Source: an uncultured Clostridia bacterium (GTDB lineage Bacteria; Bacillota; Clostridia; Oscillospirales; CAG-382). Taken from it: a stretch of 6,320 bases of DNA. A model generated the notes under the pieces. That model worked only from the letters and a program-made list of their open reading frames with translations, did no database searches and was not told the origin of the DNA. Numbering within the stretch: position 1 is the stretch's first letter; each line of letters starts with the position of its first letter. The position numbers and the translations under genes were made by a program. The stretch covers positions 1 through 6,320 of the forward strand of contig CAMZED010000087.1 in the NCBI GenBank assembly GCA_947305675.1, in the 5' to 3' direction. This document shows, one piece after another, positions 1 through 6,320 of the stretch.

Positions 1-2078
1 CTGCGCGCCGCGACGAGATGCGGGTAAGAAAGCGTTCGTCAAAAATAACCAAAGCCGAAAAGATCGCCTCGTATGCCGACCTTAAGCCGGGCGACCTCGT
101 AGTTCACGTTAACCACGGGATAGGACGTTATCTCGGGATAGAAAACCTTATCAGCCAGGGTGTCTCGCGAGATTATATAAAGATCATCTATGCCGACAAC
201 GGAAAATTATACGTCCCCTGCGATCAGCTTGATATGGTGAGCAAATATATCGGCGGAAGCGAAGGCGTTAAACTTTCGAAAATGGGCGGCGAAGAATGGA
301 AACGCGCAAAAGCCCGGGCGAAAGCCGCCGCCTCGGATATTGCAAAAGATCTCATAAAACTTTATGCCGAAAGGCACAGTAAACAGGGTTTTGCCTTCCC
401 GCCGGACGATGAATTGCAGGACGAGTTCGAATCGGGATTCGAGTTTACCGAGACCGAAGGTCAGGCTATCGCTTCGAACGAGATAAAACGCGATATGGAA
501 AACCCCTATCCGATGGACCGCCTTTTGTGCGGGGACGTCGGGTTCGGAAAGACCGAGGTGTCGCTTCGTGCGGTATTTAAATGCGTGTTCGCCGGGAAAC
601 AGGCGGCAATGCTGGTGCCTACGACGATTCTCGCTTTTCAGCACTACCGCACCGTTAGAGAAAGGTTCCGCGGATATCCCGTAAAGAGCGCAATGCTTTC
701 GCGGTTCGTAAGCGCAAAGCAATCGGCTGAAATACTCGAAGGACTGAAAAAAGGGACGGTTGATATAGTTATCGGAACGCACCGCCTTTTGCAAAAAGAC
801 ATACAGTTCAAAAATCTCGGCTTGCTTGTGGTCGACGAGGAACAGCGGTTCGGAGTCGTACACAAAGAGAAACTTAAAGAGATCTCCGCCGGAGTAGATG
901 TTCTTACTCTGACTGCCACGCCTATCCCGCGCACGCTTAATATGGCGCTCAGCGGGATACGAGATATGTCAGTGTTGGAAGAGGCCCCGGTCGACAGGGT
1001 GCCGGTGCAGACTTTTGTGCTTGAACAGGACGACGAGGTGCTTTACGAAGCTATGCGGCGCGAGCTTCGCCGCGGCGGCCAGGTTTTTTATCTGCATAAC
1101 TTTATCGATTCGATTTTCACAAAAGCAAAACAGATCAAAAACGCTTTTCCCGACAGCAACGTTGCGGTCGCTCACGGAAGGATGGACAAAGAACAGCTTT
1201 CCGACGTATGGGCGGATATGGTCGAAGGAAAGATCGATATACTTGTTTGCACGACAATAATCGAATCCGGCGTAAACGTGCCCAACGCGAACACTCTTAT
1301 CATCGAAGAAGCCGACCGTATGGGGCTGGCACAGCTTCATCAGATAAGGGGCAGGGTAGGGCGTTCCACGCGCAAAGCGTACGCCTATCTTACCTATCGA
1401 GCGGGCACGGCAATAAACGAGATCGCCGAAAAACGTCTTGAAGCGATAAGAGAGTTCACCGAATTCGGTTCCGGGTTCAAAATTGCCATGCGCGATCTTG
1501 AACTGCGCGGCGCCGGAAACCTTTTGGGTGCGGAGCAAAGCGGACACCTTGAAGCGATCGGTTACGATCTTTATATTAAGATCCTCGAAGACGCGATAAA
1601 CGCCGAAAAAGGTATCGAGCCCAAGGCTGAACGCAACTGCGTGATCGATATTTCAGCCGACGCCTATATCCCCGAAAAGTATATTTCGTCCGCGGCAATA
1701 CGCATCGACGTATATAAAAAGATCGCGGGAGTTTGCGATGAAAACGACAGCGACGACCTTACGGATGAGCTTAACGACAGATTCGGCGATATTCCGAAAA
1801 GTGTGGACAATCTTATAAAGATATCACTTCTGAGAAACTCGGCGATGAACGCGGGATTTACCGTGATCAAGCAGGACGAGAGGGTCATAAGCCTTTTCAA
1901 CCCCGCGATAGAGATCGAAAAATGCGCCGTCATCGCTTCGGAAGAACCTTTTAAAGGCGCTGTAATGATATCATTAGGCGGCAGGCCGCACATTGCCTAT
2001 AAACTCCGCCCGGGCGAAAATAATATTGATATGGCGCAGAAAATTGTTACACGTTATACAAAATTAAAACAAAATTAG
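1..2078 (+). CDS. mfd: Transcription-repair coupling factor Mfd, C-terminal part (5' end outside window)
   Basis: Mfd is a cytoplasmic SF2 DNA translocase that binds RNA polymerase stalled at lesions, pushes it off and recruits UvrA for nucleotide excision repair. The frame is open to the left edge (first full codon at base 3), and the ATG at 18 lies inside the basic linker before the RNA polymerase-interacting domain, so it is not the true start. About 692 residues remain, against roughly 1150 for the family; the UvrB-like/UvrA-binding N-terminal modules are missing from the window. Counting from base 18, the order is: CarD-like RNAP-interaction domain (about 23-80, with VVHVNHGIGRYLGI), Walker A GDVGFGKT (172-179, nt 531-554), DEEQ box (273-276, nt 834-845), TATP (299-302, nt 912-923), motif VI QIRGRVGR (442-449, nt 1341-1364), the TRG translocation motif (nt about 1440-1550) and a C-terminal D7-like domain from about nt 1620. 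All helicase motifs look intact. The reading frame ends at TAG 2076-2078 with no visible terminator after it. Confidence 0.97.
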   Translation, partial: ARRDEMRVRKRSSKITKAEKIASYADLKPGDLVVHVNHGIGRYLGIENLISQGVSRDYIKIIYADNGKLYVPCDQLDMVSKYIGGSEGVKLSKMGGEEWKRAKARAKAAASDIAKDLIKLYAERHSKQGFAFPPDDELQDEFESGFEFTETEGQAIASNEIKRDMENPYPMDRLLCGDVGFGKTEVSLRAVFKCVFAGKQAAMLVPTTILAFQHYRTVRERFRGYPVKSAMLSRFVSAKQSAEILEGLKKGTVDIVIGTHRLLQKDIQFKNLGLLVVDEEQRFGVVHKEKLKEISAGVDVLTLTATPIPRTLNMALSGIRDMSVLEEAPVDRVPVQTFVLEQDDEVLYEAMRRELRRGGQVFYLHNFIDSIFTKAKQIKNAFPDSNVAVAHGRMDKEQLSDVWADMVEGKIDILVCTTIIESGVNVPNANTLIIEEADRMGLAQLHQIRGRVGRSTRKAYAYLTYRAGTAINEIAEKRLEAIREFTEFGSGFKIAMRDLELRGAGNLLGAEQSGHLEAIGYDLYIKILEDAINAEKGIEPKAERNCVIDISADAYIPEKYISSAAIRIDVYKKIAGVCDENDSDDLTDELNDRFGDIPKSVDNLIKISLLRNSAMNAGFTVIKQDERVISLFNPAIEIEKCAVIASEEPFKGAVMISLGGRPHIAYKLRPGENNIDMAQKIVTRYTKLKQN

Positions 2079-2080
2079 TA

Positions 2081-2109
2081 TAGACAAATTCAAAAAAATA
2101 ATATATACT
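2081..2109 (+). promoter_or_regulatory. SigA-type promoter for the lipoprotein-tyrS unit
   Basis: A -35 box TAGACA (2081-2086) and a -10 box TATACT (2104-2109) are separated by exactly 17 bp. Each matches the housekeeping consensus at five of six positions, and the spacer is A-rich. It begins two bases after the mfd stop codon. The expected transcription start near 2116 gives a leader of about 30 nt before the ATG at 2148. No operator-like inverted repeat or riboswitch fits in this leader. Called from sequence only. Confidence 0.7.
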
Positions 2110-2133
2110 GTAGTTTGTTGAATTTTAACGTAC

Positions 2134-2140
2134 GAGAGGA
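2134..2140 (+). promoter_or_regulatory. Ribosome binding site that fixes the lipoprotein start
   Basis: GAGAGGA lies 7 nt before the ATG at 2148. The frame could be opened earlier by TTG codons at 2115 or 2118, but those fall at the predicted transcription start, have no Shine-Dalgarno sequence, and would place 11 polar or charged residues before the lysine-rich n-region of the signal peptide. ATG 2148 is therefore preferred. Confidence 0.8.
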
Positions 2141-2147
2141 AAAGGTT

Positions 2148-3704
2148 ATGAAAAAATCCGTTAAGATAATTTCGCTGCTGATTGCGTTGATGCTTGTTAT
2201 AACGCTTGCATCATGCAATAACGCAGATGACTCAAGCGACGGTTCCGGAACGATCCGTACCGGAGGCGGATACGTATTAAAGTTCGGCGATGAAGTTATG
2301 AATGAGTACGACTATATGTACGTCGTATCATTTATTAAAGACTATCTTGTCAGATATCAGCAGAGCTATTTATACAGTTATACCTGGCAGCGTTACGACG
2401 AAGCGACTCTGCTCGCAATGCCTTTCGATGCTGAAGGAAAAACTTTTGCGGATTTTATCGGCGAATACGCGCTGGATTTCGCCAAGCAGATGCTTGTTGT
2501 CGAAAAACTGTGTAAAGACGCCGGGCTTACCGTAACCGACGAATCCGAACTTGACGAGATAAAACAGCATCTCGCCGATCTTGAATATGCTTATGGCGGC
2601 GAAGATCTTTTTGACATAAAACTTACGGGAATGGGTTTCACCCGCGAATCGATCGAACGTTATGACAGATTTGCTTCGCTTTATCAGCTGTTTACCGACT
2701 ACCGTTACGGCAAAAACGGCGTGACTCCGATCGCCGAAAGCAAAGTGAAGGACTATTTTTTCAACAATTACATCAAGTTTGACGAAGCGGCGTTCGCATA
2801 CGTCGACAGCGAGAACAACTCTTATTTCAAACTCGAGTTCAGCGATGAGGAAGTCAAATCGGCGTTCTACAAAGATTACGTCAAAATCCGCCACGTCCTT
2901 TATAAGACCGCCGAGGTAAGCACGCAATACTCTGAATCCGCCGGCGGATACCAGACGGTTGTAAAACCTTATTCCGACGAAAAGATCGCCGAGATCGAAA
3001 ACAAAGCCAAGGCGGCGTACGATTCGGTTGCGTCGGGAGAAAAAACCGTTTCGGATTATTCCGAAGACAACGAAGACAACGGTTCGGAATACGTGTTTAC
3101 ACACGGAAAGATGGTAGCCGAATTCGAAAAAGCCGCTTATGAAATGCAGCCCGGCGAAGTCAGGCTGGTCAAAACCGAATACGGATTCCACCTTATGGAA
3201 AAACTCGAACTGACCGACGCCGATCTTTACGGCACTGTATCTGATGACGGAACAAAGATCAACGACAGATCTGAAGACGTAGTGTTGAAGATGTCTCAGG
3301 ATGCGATGATGTCCGCCGCCGAGGATTTGTTTGCCGAAATCAAGAGCGGAGCAACGGTGGAATTCCCCGAAGAAGTCAGCGGCTTCCCGGTTTATTCCCA
3401 CCGCGGAGAGATCGTCACCGAAAAGAGCGGGGCAACTTATCAAACCTTGGTTTCGGCTTTGGGCGACGAAAATTACGCGCTCAAATCCGTCGCGGGCGAC
3501 GCGATATATCTTCTGAAAAAGCTCGAACTTTCCGATGAGGATCTTTCGGATTCGATTTATTCGACCATCGAGCAGAGCTTTATAACAAGCGAATCGGTCG
3601 AATACACAGAATCGTTTTATGACGAGATAACCGTTAACGCCGAAACCGTCGCAAAATTCGATATAAGTAAGCTGCCCGCACTCGACGATGAATTTTTCCA
3701 GTGA
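2148..3704 (+). CDS. PrsA/SurA-like parvulin peptidyl-prolyl isomerase lipoprotein
   Basis: Predicted extracytoplasmic foldase, 518 aa, anchored as a lipoprotein. The N-terminus is a type II signal peptide: Lys2-Lys3, a hydrophobic core, and the lipobox LASC with Cys23 as lipidation site. A polar Ser/Gly/Asp linker (about 24-42) follows. Residues about 46-225 resemble the helical SurA/PrsA N-domain. A parvulin (PpiC) domain covers about 246-355: first strand IRHVL with His249, then a helix, then GKMVAEFEKAAYEM, and last strand YGFHLMEKL with His348; these are the conserved parvulin histidines. The usual GG-x-LG stretch is replaced by NGSEYVF, and there is a Tyr/Ser-rich insertion after His249. 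Residues about 413-502 look like a decayed second parvulin half. Parvulin lipoproteins help exported proteins fold outside the membrane; the client here is unknown. A near-consensus promoter lies directly upstream and tyrS follows after 36 bp. The family is clear, but orthology to prsA is not established, so no symbol is given. Confidence 0.9.
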   Translation: MKKSVKIISLLIALMLVITLASCNNADDSSDGSGTIRTGGGYVLKFGDEVMNEYDYMYVVSFIKDYLVRYQQSYLYSYTWQRYDEATLLAMPFDAEGKTFADFIGEYALDFAKQMLVVEKLCKDAGLTVTDESELDEIKQHLADLEYAYGGEDLFDIKLTGMGFTRESIERYDRFASLYQLFTDYRYGKNGVTPIAESKVKDYFFNNYIKFDEAAFAYVDSENNSYFKLEFSDEEVKSAFYKDYVKIRHVLYKTAEVSTQYSESAGGYQTVVKPYSDEKIAEIENKAKAAYDSVASGEKTVSDYSEDNEDNGSEYVFTHGKMVAEFEKAAYEMQPGEVRLVKTEYGFHLMEKLELTDADLYGTVSDDGTKINDRSEDVVLKMSQDAMMSAAEDLFAEIKSGATVEFPEEVSGFPVYSHRGEIVTEKSGATYQTLVSALGDENYALKSVAGDAIYLLKKLELSDEDLSDSIYSTIEQSFITSESVEYTESFYDEITVNAETVAKFDISKLPALDDEFFQ

Positions 3705-3727
3705 TCAAACCAGAACATATAAAATTC

Positions 3728-3734
3728 AAAGAGG
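3728..3734 (+). promoter_or_regulatory. Ribosome binding site of tyrS
   Basis: AAAGAGG ends 6 nt before the ATG at 3741 and supports that start. The whole gap between the lipoprotein stop (3704) and this ATG is 36 nt. It holds only this site and an AT-rich stretch, so there is no space for a T-box leader or an attenuator. Confidence 0.8.
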
Positions 3735-3740
3735 TATATC

Positions 3741-4910
3741 ATGACACCAAATGAAGCATATAACATAATAATGCGCGACGCTTTGAACGTCATTTCTCCC
3801 GAAGGGCTGAAATCCAGGCTTGAAAGCGGAAAAAAACTTATTATAAAGATGGGCGCCGACCCAAGCCGTCCCGACCTTCATCTCGGACATTCGGTCGTTC
3901 TCCGCAAATTAAAGATGCTGCAGGATCTCGGGCACGAGATAGTGTTCGTTATCGGCGATTTTACCGCGATGATCGGCGACCCTTCCGGCAGAAGCAAGAC
4001 GCGCGTTCCTCTTACGTTTGAACAGACCCGTCAGAACGCCGTAAGCTATTACGAACAGGTCACTAAAATACTCGATAAAAACAAAACTCGCATAGTTTAC
4101 AATTCCGAATGGCTGGGTAAAATGAACTTCGAGGACGTTCTTTCGCTCGCCGGAAAATATACGCTTGCAAGGATACTCGAACGCGACGACTTTTCAAAAC
4201 GCTTTGCCGAAAACCGTCCTATCGGTATGCACGAACTGTTTTATCCGCTTATGCAGGGGTATGACAGCGTCGCGCTGCACGCCGATATCGAAGTCGGCGG
4301 CAACGATCAGACCTTTAACCTTATCGTCGGCAGGGATCTTCAGAAGGATTACGGCCAGCCGTCTCAGGAAGTTATCACATTCCCGCTCCTTCCCGGTCTT
4401 GACGGCGTCGAGAAAATGTCTAAGTCGCTCGATAATTACATAGGCATCGACGAACCCGCCGATATTATGTATGAAAAATGCATGAAAGTCCCCGACAACA
4501 TTCTTCTCACCTACTTCAACCTTACCACCGATCTCCCTGAGGAGAAATACAAAGAGCTTTGCGAATCCGATATCCGTGCGGCTCATACGCTGTATGCTGA
4601 AACTATCGTCGCTCTTTACCACGGTGAAGAAGCTGTCTCCGCCGCGGCGGCGAGATATTCAAACGTTGCCGGCGGCGGCGTTCCGGACGATATCAAAAGT
4701 ATGGAGTTCGCTTCCGGCACAAGGCTTGTCGAGGTATTGAGCAAATCCGGCCTTGCTCCTTCCAACAGTGAAGCGCGCCGGCTCATCCAGGGCGGCGGCG
4801 TTAAGATCGACGGCACCCAGATAACCGATCCCAACAAGATTTTTGAAAAGCACGGCGAATTTGTTGTAAGCAAGGGCAAGAACAAATTTATAAAAGCGGT
4901 AATAAAATAA
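3741..4910 (+). CDS. tyrS: Tyrosyl-tRNA synthetase (type 2 TyrRS)
   Basis: Cytoplasmic class I aminoacyl-tRNA synthetase that activates tyrosine with ATP and charges tRNA-Tyr. The protein has 389 aa, close to the usual ~400 of the TyrS type 2 subfamily. The Rossmann catalytic domain carries the HIGH-class signature as HLGH (residues 47-50), preceded by GADPSRPDL, then GDFTAMIGDPSGR. The tyrosine-binding region contains QGYDSVALHADIE (from Gln172) and GGNDQ (186-190), where many type 2 enzymes have GGTDQ. The KMSKS loop is intact at 225-229. A C-terminal S4 RNA-binding domain starts near Thr327 and includes EARRLIQGGGVKI. All expected parts are present, so the enzyme should be functional. It is probably co-transcribed with the upstream lipoprotein gene. 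No T-box precedes it directly, unlike many Bacillota tyrS genes. A bidirectional terminator follows 15 bp after the stop. Confidence 0.97.
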   Translation: MTPNEAYNIIMRDALNVISPEGLKSRLESGKKLIIKMGADPSRPDLHLGHSVVLRKLKMLQDLGHEIVFVIGDFTAMIGDPSGRSKTRVPLTFEQTRQNAVSYYEQVTKILDKNKTRIVYNSEWLGKMNFEDVLSLAGKYTLARILERDDFSKRFAENRPIGMHELFYPLMQGYDSVALHADIEVGGNDQTFNLIVGRDLQKDYGQPSQEVITFPLLPGLDGVEKMSKSLDNYIGIDEPADIMYEKCMKVPDNILLTYFNLTTDLPEEKYKELCESDIRAAHTLYAETIVALYHGEEAVSAAAARYSNVAGGGVPDDIKSMEFASGTRLVEVLSKSGLAPSNSEARRLIQGGGVKIDGTQITDPNKIFEKHGEFVVSKGKNKFIKAVIK

Positions 4911-4919
4911 TACGCAAAA

Positions 4920-4971
4920 TAAAAAACGGCGCTTTACCGGCTATAAAACCTGCAAAGCGCCGTAATTTTTT
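4920..4971. terminator. Bidirectional rho-independent terminator
   Basis: A perfect 10-bp stem, ACGGCGCTTT (4926-4935) with AAAGCGCCGT (4954-4963), encloses an 18-nt loop. On the + strand it is followed by AA and six Ts (4966-4971), suited to stop tyrS transcription. On the - strand the stem is followed by five Ts, an A and four more Ts (4925 down to 4916), suited to stop the convergent membrane-protein gene whose stop codon is at 4980. The loop is larger than typical but can be shortened by a weak inner GG/CC pairing. Confidence 0.85.
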
Positions 4972-4979
4972 ATGCTTTT

Positions 4980-6320
4980 TTATTTGATAATCACAACATC
5001 AGGGTAATCGGAGTCTTCTGAATCGGAAGTTTCATCGCCTTTTGAATTCTCGGCTATTGCAAGGATATCTTCGTAAATATCGAACTTGGTTGTCTTTCTG
5101 AGATCGATCTTTTCTTTGTCCTGCACGGGATCCGGTTCGGTTGTTGAGTGTGTATTCGTACCGTCGTCGAATAATTTTATCTGATCCGAATTTTCAAATA
5201 CTATCGTATCCGCCTGCAAATACTTCGGAACCTTCGGTTTCGTTTCAACGCTTTCTTCAGGTCCGTTTTTCGGCGGAACCGGTTCGGGGTTATCTTTTTC
5301 GGCTTTTTCGGCTTCGGGCTCGACGGGATCCCGCTCCGGTTCTTCCTTCGGGGGCGACGCGATCCTGTTTGCCGAATACGGAGTGTTTTTCTCGTTAAGA
5401 AGTTTTTCGATCTCGATGATCTTGGCTGAACGTGATTTCGAAAGGAGATCTCTTATCTCGTCGGGCATATCAATCTTTTCGATCGCCGCGTCGAAATCGT
5501 CATCCGCGTTCGCTTCGGAAACACTTTTGTCGCTTTCATCCGGATCGGAGACGTTTTTAAAACCTTCAACTCCTTTTTTCGATACGGAAAGATCTTCCGG
5601 TTCGATCTGTAAACGTTCGTCCTTATGTACGCTTTCGGCGGTTTGCGCGGCGAAGGAAGACTTTTGCTTAAGCTGTTCGTAAAAACTGTCCGGATTGAAT
5701 TCAGAAGCGCTTATCCCGCGTTTTCCCGCCGGTTCGGACGATTTGGATTCCGAGCCGTCAGCCGGGAGTTTTCCGAACGCGCGCAATACGTCTTCGGTAG
5801 AGAAAGGGTTGGATTTATGTTTCGGCGCTGTACTTCCCTCGAGCGTTCTTGCTTCGCGTACAAATCTTTCGAAAAGCGACCTCAGTTCAGCAAGAGGCAT
5901 TTTGACTTCGTTTTGCGTAATCAGCAGCGAAGGGAGGTTTTCTTCGAGATTGTCTCGCAGTTCCGCCGCGGCTTTGTTCCTAAGGGAATCTATTACTATA
6001 TCGTTGTTCTCGAAAACGATTCCGAGCATAGGAGACTTTTTCGTTCCGAATATCCCGACCGAGGCGACGTTTGTCCATTCGACTTCGGCTCCGGCAAGAT
6101 GTTTATATTCGCGAAACCCGCGCGAATCCATAACAAGTTCGTTTTTCGGCTTTATTTCAAGTACCAGCAATCTGATAAACACTGCCCCGGAAGCAACAAA
6201 CGCAACGCCGCCGATCACACCGAAAGTCACGGCGCTTTCGCTGTCAAATTCGGTCAAAAGCGGCAGCAAAGCGATCAGCAGCGAGGCGACCGTGATCAAC
6301 AGCCAAATTATACCTTTTGC
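4980..6320 (-). CDS. Membrane protein with PH-like (STM3941-type) domain and long acidic tail, 5' end outside window
   Basis: The function is not known. The frame is open to the right edge; a TTG at 6297-6299 is available but sits inside the first membrane helix, so the real start is probably beyond 6320. Numbering from that TTG (439 aa): the first transmembrane helix ends at about residue 15 and begins upstream (AKGIIWLL precedes the TTG), and the second spans about 23-47. Residues about 50-130 resemble the cytoplasmic PH-like domain of STM3941-family proteins, with LVMDSRGFREY, a central EWTNVASVGIF and LGIVFEN; a helix (about 134-150) follows. From about 155 to the end the chain is rich in Glu, Asp, Ser, Lys and Pro and is probably disordered, apart from likely helices near 268-303 and 403-418. 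It ends in DYPDVVIIK. Membrane topology and the family match are judged by eye. It is convergent with tyrS and shares its terminator. Confidence 0.85.
   Translation of the reverse strand, partial: AKGIIWLLITVASLLIALLPLLTEFDSESAVTFGVIGGVAFVASGAVFIRLLVLEIKPKNELVMDSRGFREYKHLAGAEVEWTNVASVGIFGTKKSPMLGIVFENNDIVIDSLRNKAAAELRDNLEENLPSLLITQNEVKMPLAELRSLFERFVREARTLEGSTAPKHKSNPFSTEDVLRAFGKLPADGSESKSSEPAGKRGISASEFNPDSFYEQLKQKSSFAAQTAESVHKDERLQIEPEDLSVSKKGVEGFKNVSDPDESDKSVSEANADDDFDAAIEKIDMPDEIRDLLSKSRSAKIIEIEKLLNEKNTPYSANRIASPPKEEPERDPVEPEAEKAEKDNPEPVPPKNGPEESVETKPKVPKYLQADTIVFENSDQIKLFDDGTNTHSTTEPDPVQDKEKIDLRKTTKFDIYEDILAIAENSKGDETSDSEDSDYPDVVIIK
5295..5312. repeat. Short 9-bp tandem repeat inside the acidic tail
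   Basis: TTTTTCGGC occurs twice head to tail (5295-5303 and 5304-5312) and is followed by a related TTCGGGCTC. On the minus strand it encodes part of the Glu/Ala/Lys/Pro-rich stretch (AEKAEKD) around residues 330-336 of the membrane protein. It is in frame and probably reflects slippage expansion in a disordered segment. Confidence 0.5.

Noticed and set aside
1275..1277. Asn in Mfd helicase motif V (ESGVNVP), where many Mfd proteins have Asp
   Set aside because: Asn at this position is common in related RecG-type helicases, and all other motifs are intact, so it is probably a tolerated variant rather than a defect.
207..1547. Several open frames of 96-218 codons on the minus strand opposite mfd
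   Set aside because: They overlap conserved Mfd helicase motifs, have no recognisable domains or convincing RBS, and are shadows of the coding strand.
2115..2147. An 11-codon N-terminal extension of the lipoprotein starting at TTG 2115
   Set aside because: There is no RBS, it coincides with the predicted transcription start, and it would spoil the signal peptide. ATG 2148 has a well-spaced RBS.
2370..3443. A 357-codon open frame on the minus strand inside the lipoprotein gene
   Set aside because: It lies wholly opposite a well-supported coding frame with signal peptide and parvulin motifs. Its translation is Phe/Val/Arg-rich with no recognisable domain, as expected for the complement of a Glu/Asp/Lys-rich gene.
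3695..3723. Possible promoter before tyrS (TTTCCA-17 bp-TATAAA)
   Set aside because: The -35 matches only four of six positions, and initiation would fall at about 3729-3730, inside the Shine-Dalgarno sequence, leaving no usable leader.
1..6320. Defence system, CRISPR array, transposon, prophage or tRNA/rRNA gene
   Set aside because: I saw no direct-repeat arrays, transposase or integrase motifs, terminal inverted repeats or tRNA-like cloverleaf. Nearly all of the window is taken up by four housekeeping-type or membrane-protein genes.

Overview
The window looks like ordinary chromosomal housekeeping DNA from a Gram-positive, probably clostridial (Bacillota/Clostridia) bacterium of moderate GC content. 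The reasons are a lipobox-type secreted parvulin (PrsA-like), AGGAG-type ribosome binding sites, a strong SigA-like promoter, a type 2 tyrosyl-tRNA synthetase and the style of the Mfd sequence. The taxonomic placement is inference.

Layout: (1) Bases 1-2078 (+) are the C-terminal ~60% of the transcription-repair coupling factor Mfd. Its 5' end lies outside the window. (2) Bases 2079-2147 are an AT-rich gap with a near-consensus promoter (TAGACA-17 bp-TATACT) and an RBS. (3) Bases 2148-3704 (+) encode a lipoprotein peptidyl-prolyl isomerase of the SurA/PrsA type. One parvulin domain is intact, and an apparently decayed second parvulin half follows it. (4) Bases 3741-4910 (+) are tyrS, only 36 bp downstream of the lipoprotein gene and with no room for a T-box leader. 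(5) Bases 4911-4979 hold a hairpin with T-runs on both sides, a bidirectional terminator between convergent genes. (6) Bases 4980-6320 (-) encode a membrane protein running off the right edge: two transmembrane helices, a PH-like domain resembling the STM3941 family, then a long acidic, probably disordered cytoplasmic tail.

The lipoprotein gene and tyrS probably form one transcription unit from the promoter at 2081-2109. No terminator is seen after mfd, so read-through from mfd is also possible. The functions of the neighbours (transcription-coupled repair, extracytoplasmic folding, tRNA charging) do not form an obvious pathway.

I found no mobile element, CRISPR array, tRNA, rRNA, defence system or other clearly new system. 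The most unusual items are the degenerate second parvulin unit, the uncharacterised membrane protein with its long acidic tail, and tyrS without a T-box in an operon with a foldase.
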